NCBI GenBank assembly: GCA_026260175.1
Contig: JAKCWW010000102.1
Coordinates: 87,852-151,851 of the forward strand
Source of the DNA: Reticulitermes lucifugus
Lineage: Eukaryota; Arthropoda; Insecta; Blattodea; Rhinotermitidae
DNA length: 64,000 nt
Reading direction: 5' to 3'
Position numbers and translations under genes: made by a program. Every line of letters begins with the position of its first letter. The stretch's first letter is position 1. The notes under the pieces were generated by a model. That model ran no database searches. It saw only the letters and a list, made by a program, of their open reading frames with translations, and was not told the DNA's origin. Below, in pieces: positions 24,119 through 34,750 of this stretch.

Positions 24119-25812
24119 ACACAATTATTACATAATCTACGAAAATGTTTGTTTACTTAGCCACACGCTAAATTAGTTATTCACGTTGTACAGTCGTTGA
24201 CAAATATTAGTAAATTATGTTAGTAAGGGCTAGGGGTGAGGGGGTTGTGCTGGTGGCCAATTTTAATGCATTCTGTCAATAATCAGAAGCACTAAAACCC
24301 ACACGATAGCCGACTACAGTCAATATTTGAAAGGAAACCTTAGTACGAAGAGGGCTAAAAATAGGCGGAATCTTATTAAGATGCGTCATTTAACGACCTT
24401 TTTTCAAATACATATTTTTACAGCGTCAAATAAGGTCTAAAGATTACTGTGAAACAGAGATTGTTCATGTAAGTATTTTGAGGCTACCGTATCCCACTTC
24501 GTGTTACATGCCTAGGATTCGCCTGAAAAGAGAGAAGTTAAGAAAAGCCGTTGAATAGTCAGAAACGGGGCTGAAATTGTGTTAGGAGTAACACGCCAAC
24601 ACGAAGGCGGAATGCTGACTGCTACATGGCGGCATTCATGGTTACTGTCAGGTGAAACAAATCCGTACTGCGACACTGTCACCGATTCTGTTAGTACTCT
24701 CATTCTCGAATATTAATGTACTTTTCCAGCACGCATTTTTTTGGCTGTAACTGACGCAGCAACATATCACATGTGGTTGAATTTCAGTAAACACATCACA
24801 CACGTGACTCCAGACCCCGTATGCTGTGTGTTTGAAATTGATTGCTTCATGACCACCCTACGCCCCTCTGACATCACCACCCCTCGCCAGTCCTAACCAA
24901 TAAACTTCAGCTGTTTTCTATAACTGCATCATAATGACCTATTTTAAGAGATGGGGAGGATGAAATGTCTATTCACAAAAGCATGACGTGTCAATCATTT
25001 GCATAAAGTAAAGCAATGCATTGTTGTTTGCTGGAAGGCATTTACTTTAATATATCATTGCAGGCTATTTCCCCTGACTTCTCCCTACCTAGCACCTCAG
25101 TATTGTAAAGTTACGCACATGTCCAGTCGCAGTGCCGCGACACGTGGTCCTTAACTGCACACGAAATGTTGGCAGGTTTCGTTTCGTTTGTTCTTCATGT
25201 AGTACTTGCGTACGGTTTTATTATATGGCAGATCTAGGGGGCTTAAGGGTCACAGTATGTAGCACCAGGATTACCCTTGGAAATCCCCGAGTTTTGCGCA
25301 CGTAGTGTGTATATGTGTTTATAAGATTCTCAAAATTAACAGCAGTCTTTTTCTTTATACAGAATTAACCGACTGATCATTACAATGTTGACGAACTGTG
25401 CTTATTAGAGGTTACGAACTGCATTACTAAGCATTTTTCACATTAATATTCGTCTTCAAAGCTTCAACACACACGGGTATATGTTAATCAACATCAAACC
25501 TTTATCAGTGTTGTCACGTGTCATTTTAAAAAGTTAAAATACTCCAAGGTTTACAATTAATAATTATTACACATGTAGGGGTAAATTAAGTGACAAAATA
25601 CACTGTGTGTAATAATTTTAATTCTATGTCTTACAGTATTTTAACGCTTTAAAATGACACTTGAGAATATTGGTGTGAGTTTCATATAACTAAGTTATGA
25701 CGACGTTGACAATGGCTTAGTAAAGCCGCAGTGTGTCTGTCATAATTGTACGATATGCGTAATAGAAGGCTAAAATTGGTTAACATTTGAAACCCTAGTA
25801 ATTACTTGAGTT
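24119..25812. other. No recognised feature
   Basis: No gene or element recognised; frames are short. Confidence 0.5.
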
Positions 25813-25938
25813 CTTCGCTCTTCTGGGATGTTACGCAGCGTTGATTGGTAGTTACTGACGTTTCGGGACCGACAGGCTATCCCGAATCGTCAGTAACTAA
25901 CTACCAATCAATGCTGCGTAACATCTCAGGGGAGCGAA
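25813..25938. mobile_element. Compact palindromic family A element
   Basis: Two arms of about 55-59 bases (25813-25867 and 25880-25938) are reverse complements at close to 90 percent, separated by only about 12 bases (CCGACAGGCTAT). The arm reads TCTTCTGGGATGTTACGC, GATTGGTAGTTACTGACG, TTTCGGGA. This is the family A tail plus the reversed GAAACGTC block, but the central CTGANGA core is gone. A transcript would form one long hairpin. The outer bases TTCGCT/AGCGAA are also complementary. No coding capacity. Confidence 0.7.
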
Positions 25939-25975
25939 TACCCTATGTACACCGCGGCAAATTCTGAAACAACGC

Positions 25976-26170
25976 TTGGCAGTTACTTTATTTACTGCCA
26001 GGTTTAACATCAGAAAATTCTACATTTTCCCCACACAGTGTAATTCTCTTCTTTACATGGATGTCAGGGGAAAAAACAGCGATTATTTCCCTATACAGCA
26101 CGAAACTGACTGGTCTTTATAAGAGAGAGAGAGAGAGAGAGAGAGTTTACTGCGCTGTACGAAATGAATC
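25976..26170 (+). repeat. Dispersed repeat D, copy 1, with internal GA expansion
   Basis: Collinear with 47790-47970: TTACTTTATTTACTGCCAGG, TTTAACATCAGAAAATTC, CCACACAGTGTAAT, AACAGCGATTATTTCCCT, TTTATAA and TTTACTGCGCTGTACGAA. Where copy 2 has GAGACGGAG, this copy has a (GA)12 run (26122-26145). The class is unknown and no terminal repeats were seen. A third, shorter copy lies at 38.68 kb on the minus strand. Confidence 0.65.
26122..26145 (+). repeat. (AG)12 microsatellite
   Basis: Twelve uninterrupted AG dinucleotides inside repeat D copy 1. Confidence 0.95.
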
Positions 26171-27221
26171 TTTAGATACATAACTCGGGTTAAACATTCG
26201 TGCTTAAGTGGTTAATATACTCGTATACCTGTATACGTTAGTCAGAAGCCACATGGGTTGTATAATTTCAAGCTCTAATGGTTAAGAGACGTAAAGACGG
26301 CAATTCAGATCTGTATGGAAGTTCATGGAAGGAGGCGGTGCAGGTACCCTATTTTAATTAATTGTTCTACGTGGTAATATGTGAGAAACTAAAAAGATAA
26401 CATAACACATAACATAACAATATAACATAAAACTTCATGACAGCATATTTTAGAGAAGAATATGAAACATGGGCTGCACGTTAATTTTTGGTAAAGATGA
26501 GACGACTTGAGAGGCTGTATAAAGCCGGAGAAAGCCAGTTGACAAGTCAACGAATTGTTAGCCAGATAGGCTGGCAACTGAACACCTCTCTGCATGTCAT
26601 GCCTCACAATGATCGGAGTGCTTTGTACAGCCCGCAAGGTACAAACATTCGTGTTGCCTTGTGTTAAGATAACCTGTTTAGGCAAAGACCAATTCTGTAA
26701 GTAGGTACATTTCCCTGAGGAATAATACCGTCTGGCTTTTGAACTCCATCTGAACGTTCATGGCACGCAGTGTCATCATTCTGGAGGCACGACAACTTAA
26801 ATGATCGTGTTTATGGCGAGAGTAGTTCAAACTATGTAATTTTCTGGAATCTCACGCGAACTGCCGTTTTCAGCGTACGGATCTAAGCAAAAATGAAAGT
26901 TCTTCTAAACCTCTAACTGGAACACTTATGCCAGAAACCCCAGTTCGAATCCCCGCTTGATTCATATGGAATTGAACACATACGTATAATTTGTCCTTAT
27001 ATGCCATCATGTTATATTGTGTACCTGACAGATCACACCTAACATTCCTTACAGTGTTGGCGATTGCCACTGACATAATCGATATACAAAGTTTGTTAGT
27101 TTCATTTCCATAAACTAACGGAAGATAATGGGAGTAGGAAATTGGTTTACAGTGGCCAGAGACCGGAAGGAATTGAAGAGGGCTGTATTGGAAGCCAAGG
27201 CACACACCGGACTGTAGTGCT
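26171..27221. other. Mostly unrecognised; AACAT-rich simple patch
   Basis: 26396-26432 is a degenerate ATAAC/AACAT simple repeat. AGTTCGAATCC at 26942-26952 is a perfect polymerase III B-box match but has no convincing A box upstream; it may be a worn SINE. CATTCTGGAGGCACGACA near 26775 resembles sequence flanking the repeat D copy at 38.64 kb. Confidence 0.4.
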
Positions 27222-27306
27222 TGAGGAGGCGGGGGAGGAGAAGAAGATGAAGGTGGCAGTGGTGGTGGTGATGATGGAGGAGGAGGAGGAGGAAAAGGAG
27301 ATGAAG
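27222..27306 (+). repeat. GGA/GGT/GAA-rich trinucleotide simple repeat
   Basis: Degenerate purine-rich run built from GAGGAGG, GAAGAAGATGAAGG, GGTGGTGGTGATGATGG and (GGA)6. It inflates open frames with acidic residues; I see no sign that it is coding. Confidence 0.75.
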
Positions 27307-29339
27307 TTCAGTTCATGCAATTTTCTTCATCAACGTCATGCACGTAGATCCATTGGCTTTCTCGTCCACGTGATATTCACATGGAACGTATCTAACAAAG
27401 TTAATACACATGTGACTGCTAGACTGGTACTTCGCGATATTGTTCTGTGAACTACTGTATCGGATGGTATGAGGGAAAGAAGATGCTGTGTCAACTGTAA
27501 ACATATGCGGCTATAAACGGAGGAAGGCGGAAGGTGCTGGTTATTGTGTACGAAATGGAAAGGAGTGACGAAGTAGTTGTCGTGGTCTTTATTTTCATAA
27601 TTTTGGACTGCCCGAGAGAAACCACAAAAGCGTCATTTAGGATAGCCGAATCCCTAAGCAGGATTCGAGGCGAGTGTCTGATGAGTAGGCTTACAACTTA
27701 GCAGTTGACTTCTTTGTCGGCTTATGACAACAGCACGCACTATTACATAACCATATATGAAAGTAGGTTGCTGTGTTACAAATGGGGCATTTGTGGCTTT
27801 CCATCACAAGGATGCCTTTATTGAGTTTAAGTACTGCACTGAAAATTGAAAGTGCAGAGAAGACATTTTTAACCACGTTTATACGTCTGAAGAAGACTGT
27901 CGATTCTTCCTTAATTAACGCAATTTGAGAGATTCATGTGAGTTACGGCAGCAGAACTCGGGACGTTCTCCACCGTTAATAATAGAGGTTCAAATATACA
28001 GTATTCTGTGCCAGTTAAATCCACATCCCGTTCTCAAAATATTGTCCTGCCATCTTCTGCTCGGTCTTAAATTTGAGTTTTTAGAGGCGTTTCCTCACCA
28101 GAATTTTGTTGACATGCCTTGTCTCCTACCACAGTAACCACATGTTCAAGCACAAGCCTCCCACATGTTTTCACTATGCCAACAATATTCTGTTTTCGAT
28201 AAAAATGTATGGATTTTTAATCACGATAATAAATTAAGTAGAATTGAACGATATTATGGTAAACGAATAAATGGCTGTAACGACTAGGTAGGAGGCGCTC
28301 GTGCCCCTGTTAGAAAACAGACTGAGAACAATATGTATCCCGGTTTAGATCAATGACAGTGTCAGTAATAGAACCACCTTCTCGCTCTAATAGTGGATAA
28401 CCTAACGTCTCAAGACATACGTGTTGCGTAGATTTGGATGAAAGATACAAATGTCTTTAACAGTAATTCTTCCACTTCATTGTTCTTAGGTATATCTAAC
28501 CTAGCGTGAAAACGTGTGAAGCCGCGGAAACTTAGTTCTTATAATGAACCACTAGATCCTTAGTTACGGAAATGCTATAAAATACAATTAACTTTGTCTC
28601 ACTTCCCGACTGTACGAGCCTGTTACCTGCTGCTGAGCACAGTTGCAAGAAAGGGTCATGACCTGCCGATGTGCAAAACAACGAGAAAGTACAAGAGATG
28701 CCAGACTTCTTGCCAATTATTAACACTTAGACGGTACTTGGTTTTAAATAATTGATGTATTGTTGCAGCTATTACTTATTGTCACAGTGTATCCCTAATT
28801 AATTACACGTACTTAAACCAGGTCGTCTAGCGCAACGGGGTGGCGCAGTGACGTAGACCGAACAGTGGAACTGTGCTTGCCGCGTCGTCAGGAAGACAGC
28901 ACTCATCGCCAGCGGTTTTAAATTGTTTATATTCTGTAACGTCATAAATACTGCTTTAATGTTATATTCTTTCGTATATTCCCTTTAACCTGTTCACAGT
29001 CAGGAGGAAATAATTTCAAAGTTTCAATACACAGAACTGAGTCGTTATGACCTGGTCCTACTGAATTTGAGGTTCACATTGATGATGGAAATTTGGAAAG
29101 GTATAAATCGCCGCGTACTGATCAAATTCTCACAACTGGTCCAATCAGGAAGTAAAGCAGGACGTCCTGATATTAATAAACGTATATTAAGGAAAATATT
29201 TCTCATGTGTTGAAGGGGTCTGGTTGATAGTAGTAATTTTCGAGGCATGTCACATATCGACGCCATACAACGTTTGGATCATTATTCGCTGAAAGTTACC
29301 TCTGTATGCAGACGAAACGTTGAAGGTTCCGACGCTACA
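27307..29339. other. No recognised feature
   Basis: Short frames only. GGTGGCGCAGTGACG at about 28839 looks like a polymerase III A box, but no B box follows at a suitable distance. Confidence 0.5.
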
Positions 29340-29515
29340 GAGATGTGGACCAAGGACTGCTCCGAAATTCTGGCTCAGAGTAGGGACCAGAGGGGGCTTG
29401 TGTGAACATGGCAACGGACGTTCGGGTTCTGTAAAGCGAGGGAAATTTCTTGACTAGCTGAGGAATTACTAGTCTCTCAAGGATTGTGCTTCGTGGAGAT
29501 GGTTACCTACGATGT
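29340..29515 (+). pseudogene. Non-LTR retrotransposon ORF2 C-terminal remnant plus 3' UTR, copy 1
   Basis: Reads LAQSRDQRGLV, then after a one-base frame change VNMATDVRVL-stop, a corrupted version of the AQDRDRW...VMNLRIP end seen at 46.0 kb. The following 3' sequence, GGAAATTTCTTGACTAGCTGAGG...CTCTCAAGGA, matches copy 3 closely. The source protein would be an endonuclease-reverse transcriptase; none of its catalytic domains is present. Typical 5'-truncated insertion. Confidence 0.6.
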
Positions 29516-29539
29516 GGTTAGGACGGAGGTTTTGTGTAA

Positions 29540-29650
29540 TATTCCAATAGGATTCATATGGCTCGGGATAGGGACCAGTGGCTGGTTGTTACTAAACTTC
29601 GGATTCCATAAAATGAGGGGAAAAGATTTATTAGCTCGACATCTAGCTCT
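29540..29650 (+). pseudogene. Non-LTR retrotransposon ORF2 C-terminal remnant, copy 2
   Basis: In frame from 29558: MARDRDQWLVV, then TKLRIP and a stop at 29609-29611, the same tail as copy 3 with an internal deletion of several codons. The 3' flank AATGAGGGGAAAAGATTTATT is a degraded form of the shared 3' UTR. It lies immediately after copy 1 in the same orientation, either from a second insertion or a duplication. Non-functional. Confidence 0.6.
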
Positions 29651-29775
29651 GAACACGCGCGGAATTCAATGTCAGCTGTTGAAGATCGGCAAGTTCACCT
29701 ATACATGGAAGTTTTCCAAAACAGCGACGCGCAAGTGACATTTAATGTTCACACGGCGGTGAGCGTCAAGATCAC

Positions 29776-29908
29776 GGTCTTCTGGGATATGACGCCGTGT
29801 AGTTCAGTACATGGGTTCCAGCGTTTCAGGGAAACCTGTTGCTAATTTTCGGTGTAGCGGGTTACCTCGAAACGTTGTCACCACACAGCGCTACATCCCA
29901 GAAGGGTG
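29776..29908. mobile_element. Foldback family A element, inverted pair
   Basis: Left arm 29776-29829 (GGTCTTCTGGGATATGACG...CCAGCGTTTCAGG) and right arm 29865-29908 (CCTCGAAACGTTGTCACC...ACATCCCAGAAGG) are inverted copies of the family A tail. GAAACGTT survives on the right and its reverse on the left, but no CTGANGA box remains between them. The right-hand ACGT is intact with T instead of C after it. Non-coding. Confidence 0.5.
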
Positions 29909-29910
29909 GC

Positions 29911-31157
29911 ATCCATTTATTCATACCCTGTGATCGAAATTAAGAGAAACGTCAATATCTGTGCTCGGTAAGCAGCGTTCTGGTATTGCATGCGTTCAGA
30001 TAGCCTAGTACCAAGCCAATAGTTTCTGTAGCTCCTCTTTCTGTAACTTGGCTTACGTTAATATAAGCTTCACATCGCGTTTAGCACAGTTGTAAGGCGT
30101 ACCTCACGACGTGTCCTGCATCCTGAGCTGCCGTTGTAGCTTACCCGGAGACTTGACATTTACTGACATTTCGCCTGTCTTTCAACCTCTTCATACTTTA
30201 CTCTCTTTTTGAGCAACAATACACGATGCAGCGCGCCCCACTTGCCCTCTGTCGCGTCGGGCAGTCAGGAAAACAAGCCCCCACGTTCCTCCTCGCCGTC
30301 GCCGTCCATCACCCAGCCCAGGGGTGTCCGCTGAATTCATTTTATGATCTCTTTTTAGCACTGGTTAATCCTGCGTATCAGATCTCTTCTCCAAAGCATT
30401 CCAGACACTCTGGGGCCCACGCAGCCTCCTTTTCAGTGGCTACGGGGAGCTGTTATCCCGTGTCGGGAAGATGATTGAGTGAAGCTATGCCTCCAATCCC
30501 CCATATGCATAGTTGCGTGTACAGGGGCAACTTTACCTTTTTAATTCATCATAGCATATAGTTTCTCCACTGTGTGCAGTTTTATTCGTTCGCTTGAATT
30601 GTGTATCGAACTGCTAACATTGAAGTCCTGCCATTAATAGGCCTACAGTTTTTTAGTATATGTTACTGTGTTAATTTACGTAATAAGGCACTTTGTGATT
30701 TAAACAAGTTATATGGAGTATTGTTAAGCAAATTAAATATATTGATTATCCGCCTGAAGCTTCGAATTACAGACACCATCATCATTATGTAGGCCATTTT
30801 CAGTTGGACATGTTGTTCTAGAGAATAAGCTGATATGGTGATACGGCCTATTTCAAAGAAACCCGGATGTGGCCGAAATACATAAGAAGGGCCTCGAAGT
30901 TAGTCAAGAGACCCAATGTCGCCATTTATTGATAAAAGCGAATTCGGAAATGTTCACATGGCGGCGAGTGCTGACCTTGTCAGTATCAAGCAAAACACAA
31001 ATTTCTTTGCGCTTCATAACACACTATACACTTTTTTCCCCGTACTGTAGGAACATACGAGTACATGCTGTCGCCCTCGACTGTAGTGCTGTTGCTATAA
31101 TGAGAAGAAAACCCTGTCTGATAATTTGAATACAACAGTACACTAATAGAAATTTAG
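29911..31157. other. No recognised feature
   Basis: 30230-30480 is noticeably more GC-rich than its surroundings. CCAGGGGTGTCCG near 30318 resembles a hAT end, but I could not find a partner. Confidence 0.45.
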
Positions 31158-31289
31158 CCTCGTATTCAGTGGGTGTTGGGGATAAAGCGGCCAGGCCGTA
31201 AACCTGACCACTTACCTCCATCTAGTGCTGAGGCCAAACATGCTTGGAGTAATTCCTCCTCTCCCGCATGCGCCTTCATGATGTGCACA
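31158..31289 (+). mobile_element. SINE family 1, 5'-truncated copy
   Basis: Starts inside the body at CCTCGTATTCAGTGGGTG, continues GATAAAGCGGCCAGGCCG, CCACTTACCTCCATCTAGTG and ends CTCCCGCATGCGCCTTCATG plus ATGTGCAC. Collinear with 13.5-13.63 kb and with the antisense copy at 7.0 kb. The tRNA-like head is missing. Confidence 0.65.
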
Positions 31290-32192
31290 ATTACAACTTT
31301 TCTTTACACTGTTACAAAAACTTGCTGCTTGTAGTCTGTAGACGCAATCAAGACTTCGTTTTTGTTTTTCATGTGGGACGATGGGTAAGACTGTGTAGCT
31401 ACAGATGTGCGCATAAACGCATGTAGGTCTTAGTGTAGTGTGTTACGTTGTCCGATTTTAACAGAATTGAAATGGCTGTAAATTTTCACGTAAAATTAAG
31501 CAGTATCAGATCTTACGTAAGTCAATTCAGAGGTCCTCCAGGTCTTGTATACGTCCAGACGGACTGACAGACACGGGTTTAACAGGTGCTCCGCAGCGAC
31601 ATGAAAGCGTCGTAAAAACAAGTTATGGATACTCGATATCAAGCCCAGAGAAGGACGAATATTCGAAAAGAGTATTCATAGGATGAGGAAATTCAGCATA
31701 TAGTTACGTTAAACTATATCACGTACAGGCCACGAACACGCGTGGAGTGTACGTAGGCGTGACGGGAAAGTAACTATGCACGTGAAACACCATTCCAATC
31801 TCGGAGACACATTTGGCGTTATTTCCCAGTAGTGCAGGTAAGTGGACTGATGTGTCCGGGATGCAGCGCGGCGTTAAGTTCCTCTCGCTCAGCCTATCCA
31901 GCTCTGACGACGTCGCATGGCGTGCCTGTAATACACTCTCGTTTCCCTAAATGTCTCTTATGTAAAAGAATTACGGCACGAATTTTAATGTCACTCATCC
32001 TGTACGTATGCACTTCTCCCTCAGCGACACTTTATCGTGTACGCAGCTTTTGTTCCTACACTTCGCTTCCTCTCGAATTCTTACAACTTCAAATTGAAGC
32101 TTGCGCATATTTAGAGAAACGTTCTTTAACTGTGCTACCACTCACGACAATTCAGCTCTTTTATGGCATTTATATCCGTGGACTAATTGTTT
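31290..32192. other. No recognised feature
   Basis: A 120-codon frame (31832-32194) shows no domain and no splice-site context; treated as chance. Confidence 0.5.
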
Positions 32193-32265
32193 AAATTTCA
32201 GGAAAATACTAACAAATGCACTATATATTATTACAATATAAAGTTTTTACAACTAAAGCACTACA

Positions 32266-32308
32266 ACTCTGACATGTTTCGACCTTTTGTGGGTCATGCT
32301 CAGGGAAT
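32266..32308 (-). ncRNA. Hammerhead-ribozyme-like motif (left arm, family C)
   Basis: On the minus strand: TTCC, CTGAGCA (core with G8 changed to C), an extra T, stem II GACC/GGTC with loop CACAAAA, GAAA, the self-complementary ACATGT, C, then AGAG, where GGAG would be expected opposite TTCC. Stem II is perfect. The G8 change would be expected to destroy cleavage, since G8 is a catalytic residue of the hammerhead. Confidence 0.45.
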
Positions 32309-32401
32309 GTACGTCAATATTTGTATAAAACATAGCTTATAAATCGATAGATATATAGATAATAAATAGATATGCTACGTTTCATACAAATATTGATGTA
32401 C

Positions 32402-32443
32402 ATTCCCTGAAGATGATCTACAAAGATTGAAACATATTGGAGT
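32402..32443 (+). ncRNA. Hammerhead-ribozyme-like motif (right arm, family C)
   Basis: TTCC (32403-32406), an intact CTGAAGA (32407-32413), an extra T, stem II GATCT-ACAA-AGATT (five pairs with one wobble), GAAA, then ACATAT in place of ACATGT, T, and GGAG (32439-32442), which pairs with TTCC using one T-G wobble. Stem II differs from the left arm's GACC/GGTC on both strands but still pairs. One helix III base is changed, so any activity would be weak. Confidence 0.5.
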
Positions 32444-32512
32444 TTTAATGCTTTAGTTGTAAAAACTTTATATTGTAATATAGCGCATTTGTTGGTATCT
32501 CCTTGAAATTTT

Positions 32513-33571
32513 AACAGTTAGTGCACGAATGCCAAAAAAAATTGTTTTCTGTCTTCTTGTTTCCATGTTGCAAGAATACCTGTGAACGATTTACTGAGAC
32601 ATTACAATCTTCTTCTGATTGCTTTACAACTCTGTCCTGGGTATTTGTGTTAAACTACTTGTTCCTACACAGAGCAGCGTCCTGCTTGAGACACTGATGG
32701 GCGTTCGGCGGGTCACAAAGTTCCTGCTCTTTACTGAACCCGAAGGCTCATTAGACCGTTAATTAACAGCCGAAATCTAGATCCTAAGCAGGTCCTGTTA
32801 AATGCAGTACACATCCGCAAACCCTACACTTTTTTCTTTTAAATACAGGTATTATTCGCTCTCATCTGCAGCCGGTGTCTTCCATTCTTGTTTTCGGATA
32901 AAATTCTGCATGCATTTCTTACTCTTATTCCCTGATTTCATCACCTATTTACATAAATACCGAATAGAAATTACGAAGCTCCAGTATTTCCTCTCTGTAC
33001 TTTGGCTGTAATTTAAATTGACGGAAGTAGTAAAAACATATTCAAGTTACATGAAACTCATTCCATCGATGTGTATTATAGGTCTTAGTAATACACTGCA
33101 AGTTTTAAGTCGGAATATACTTTATTAAGTATGGTGCTTGCAAGTTTTGGCCATCCCTGAAGCAGTCACTTGTATTCACGAAGCTCACCGCTTTGCTTTC
33201 CTTGGTTGCAGCCTTTTGCTGTTGAGCGACGAAGCGCAATGTATAATATAAAGGGGGAGGAACCACTGATCCCTCCAACCCTAGATTCCCTTTTCAAAGA
33301 GCCACAAAACATAGGGACCTAAAAATCTGACCCCTCTGTTTCTGCATACCCTGACGTCCTCACCATTAAGCTTTCCCATTGATGAGCAACCTTTATCACA
33401 TCAACTCGTGTGGGAATGGCCAGCAGGAATGTTATTGTTTAATGAATGACAATGCAGGAGCAATGCGTAATTTGTGTTGTGCGTATTCAGAAGTTGACCT
33501 CCGCAACCGGTCTTGCGGTTAAGCGGAAGGCATGTGGACTTAAACACATTAATCACACAGGGAGAGTTCTT
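32513..33571. other. No recognised feature
   Basis: Short frames only; no element ends recognised. Confidence 0.5.
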
Positions 33572-34170
33572 GGTCTGCTGTTCAGTATGCCCATCGTTAA
33601 AGGGAGTGTTCGTGGTCCTACAGTTCAATATGCCCGTCGTTACAGGAAGTGTTCGTGGTCCTACAGTTCAATATGTCCGTCGTTACAGGAAGTGTTCGCG
33701 GTCCTACAGTTCAATATGCCCGTCGTTACAGGAAGTGTTCGTGGTCCTACGATTCTTTGGTCTGACGGTTCAGTATGGACATCGTTACAGGAAAAGTTAT
33801 TCATCTCACGGTTCAAGTTGTCCGTCGTTACAGGGAGCTTCCGTTGTCTTACGGTTTAAGATGCCCAGTGTTGTAGGGAAAGGTCTTGGTCTTACAGTTC
33901 AGGATGCCCATCTTTCCAGGGAGTTTTCGTTGTCTTACGGTTCAAGATGCCCAGTGTTGTAGGGAAAGGTCTTGGTCTTACAGTTCAGGATGCCCATCTT
34001 TCCAGGGAGTTTTCGTGGTCTTACGGTTCAAGATGTCCAGTTTTACAGGGAAAGGTCTTGGTCTTACAGGTCAGGATGCCCATCTTTCCAGGGAGTTTTC
34101 GTGGTCTTACGGTTCAACCTTCAACCTTCTTGTTCTTAATGGTTCAAGACGCCCATCGTTACGCGGAGAA
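33572..34170 (+). repeat. 43-bp minisatellite with 85-bp higher-order half
   Basis: About 14 units. The first half is built of 43-bp units such as GGTCCTACAGTTCAATATGC plus CCGTCGTTACAGGAAGTGTT plus CGT, several nearly identical. From about 33838 two variants, one with CCCAGTGTTGTAGGG and one with CCCATCTTTCCAGGG, alternate as an 85-bp dimer. Because 43 is not a multiple of 3, long frames of 77-149 codons run through all three phases with the same 43-residue period. This is a by-product of the array, not evidence of genes. A 17-bp insertion-like disturbance lies near 33750. Confidence 0.9.
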
Positions 34171-34329
34171 GAAATCATAGCATTAATGAAAACTGCGTAA
34201 CGCAAGGTAACGGGTCTTCGTAGCTGCTACATCTTCCGCATCATGCCTTTAGAGGGAGCACTAATTAGTTCACGGATCGCTAAGTCGTTCCGTGTTCACT
34301 GATGACCAGCACCAGGGTTGCAATTTTCT

Positions 34330-34552
34330 GGGTTGTGTTGAAATATTTGTAGGCCCACATGACTGAGTTCAAATATCTCATACTTCCCAAAATCAGCACA
34401 TCAGGAAATATTTAAAAACCGAAGTACTCGGGGAAAAAACCTGTCCCAGTGCAACTTTGTCCACCACAGATCCCACATGGACTGACCCGGAATCGAACCC
34501 GGTTCTCCGCGGCGACAGGCCGGCGACTAACCTCCTGAGCCATGGCACGGCC
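34330..34552 (-). mobile_element. tRNA-derived SINE, family 2
   Basis: On the minus strand the head has A box TGGCTCAGGAGG (34531-34542) and a perfect B box GGTTCGATTCC (34489-34499), 31 bases apart as in a tRNA. After this comes GTGGTGGACAAAGTTGCACT, GGGACAGGTTTTTTCCCC, GAGTACTTCGG and an AT-rich tail with TGGGCCTACAAATATT. The sequence after the head differs from family 1, so this is a separate SINE family. A fragment of the same body lies at 41.2 kb. No target duplication was identified. Confidence 0.7.
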
Positions 34553-34677
34553 TACTTAAATGTTGTTTCTCACTACTGTGTCGTTTATTATTATTGTCGT
34601 AGTAGCCAGTATTTGGGATGTCAAGGCCCCTAGTAAATCGAGCATTTTTATTGCTTTCCTGGTAAGCAATAAACTGT

Positions 34678-34750
34678 GTAGGTCGGTGGTGAGCAACCTC
34701 CCATGCACGAGGGCCAAATCAAGAAAAAAATGTTTGCAGACCACATTGTA
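34678..34750 (+). mobile_element. Possible hAT terminal remnant
   Basis: TAGGTCGGTGGTGAGCAACC followed by GAGGGCCAAATC and CAGACCACATTGT resembles common hAT ends (CAGGGGTGG...GCCAAAT...GACCACA). No matching opposite end was found. Confidence 0.3.

Larger units (their letters stand above)
32193..32512. mobile_element. 320-bp inverted-repeat element with hammerhead-like motifs (family C)
   Basis: Arms of about 145 bases (32193-32337 and 32370-32512) are reverse complements at roughly 85 percent, with an AT-rich 32-base loop. Shared blocks include CAACAAATGC, ACAATATAAAGTTTTTACAA, CTAAAGCA, CAGGGAATGTAC and TCAATATTTGTAT. Each arm contains a hammerhead-like motif on opposite strands, starting about 30 bases from the loop side. 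No open frame of note. It is the best-preserved long inverted repeat in the window and would fold into one hairpin if transcribed. Confidence 0.75.

Noticed and set aside
26900-26990. tRNA gene from the B-box AGTTCGAATCC
   Set aside because: No A box or acceptor stem; at most a worn SINE remnant.
28825-28900. tRNA gene or SINE from an A-box-like GGTGGCGCAGTGACG
   Set aside because: No B box within the normal distance and no cloverleaf could be drawn.
30318-30480. hAT element starting at CCAGGGGTGTCCG
   Set aside because: No matching opposite terminus or target duplication could be found.
33446-34200. Frames of 137, 149, 104 and 77 codons encoding a 43-residue repeat
   Set aside because: They are the three phases of a 43-bp minisatellite. 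The same peptide appears in overlapping frames, which no single gene would do.
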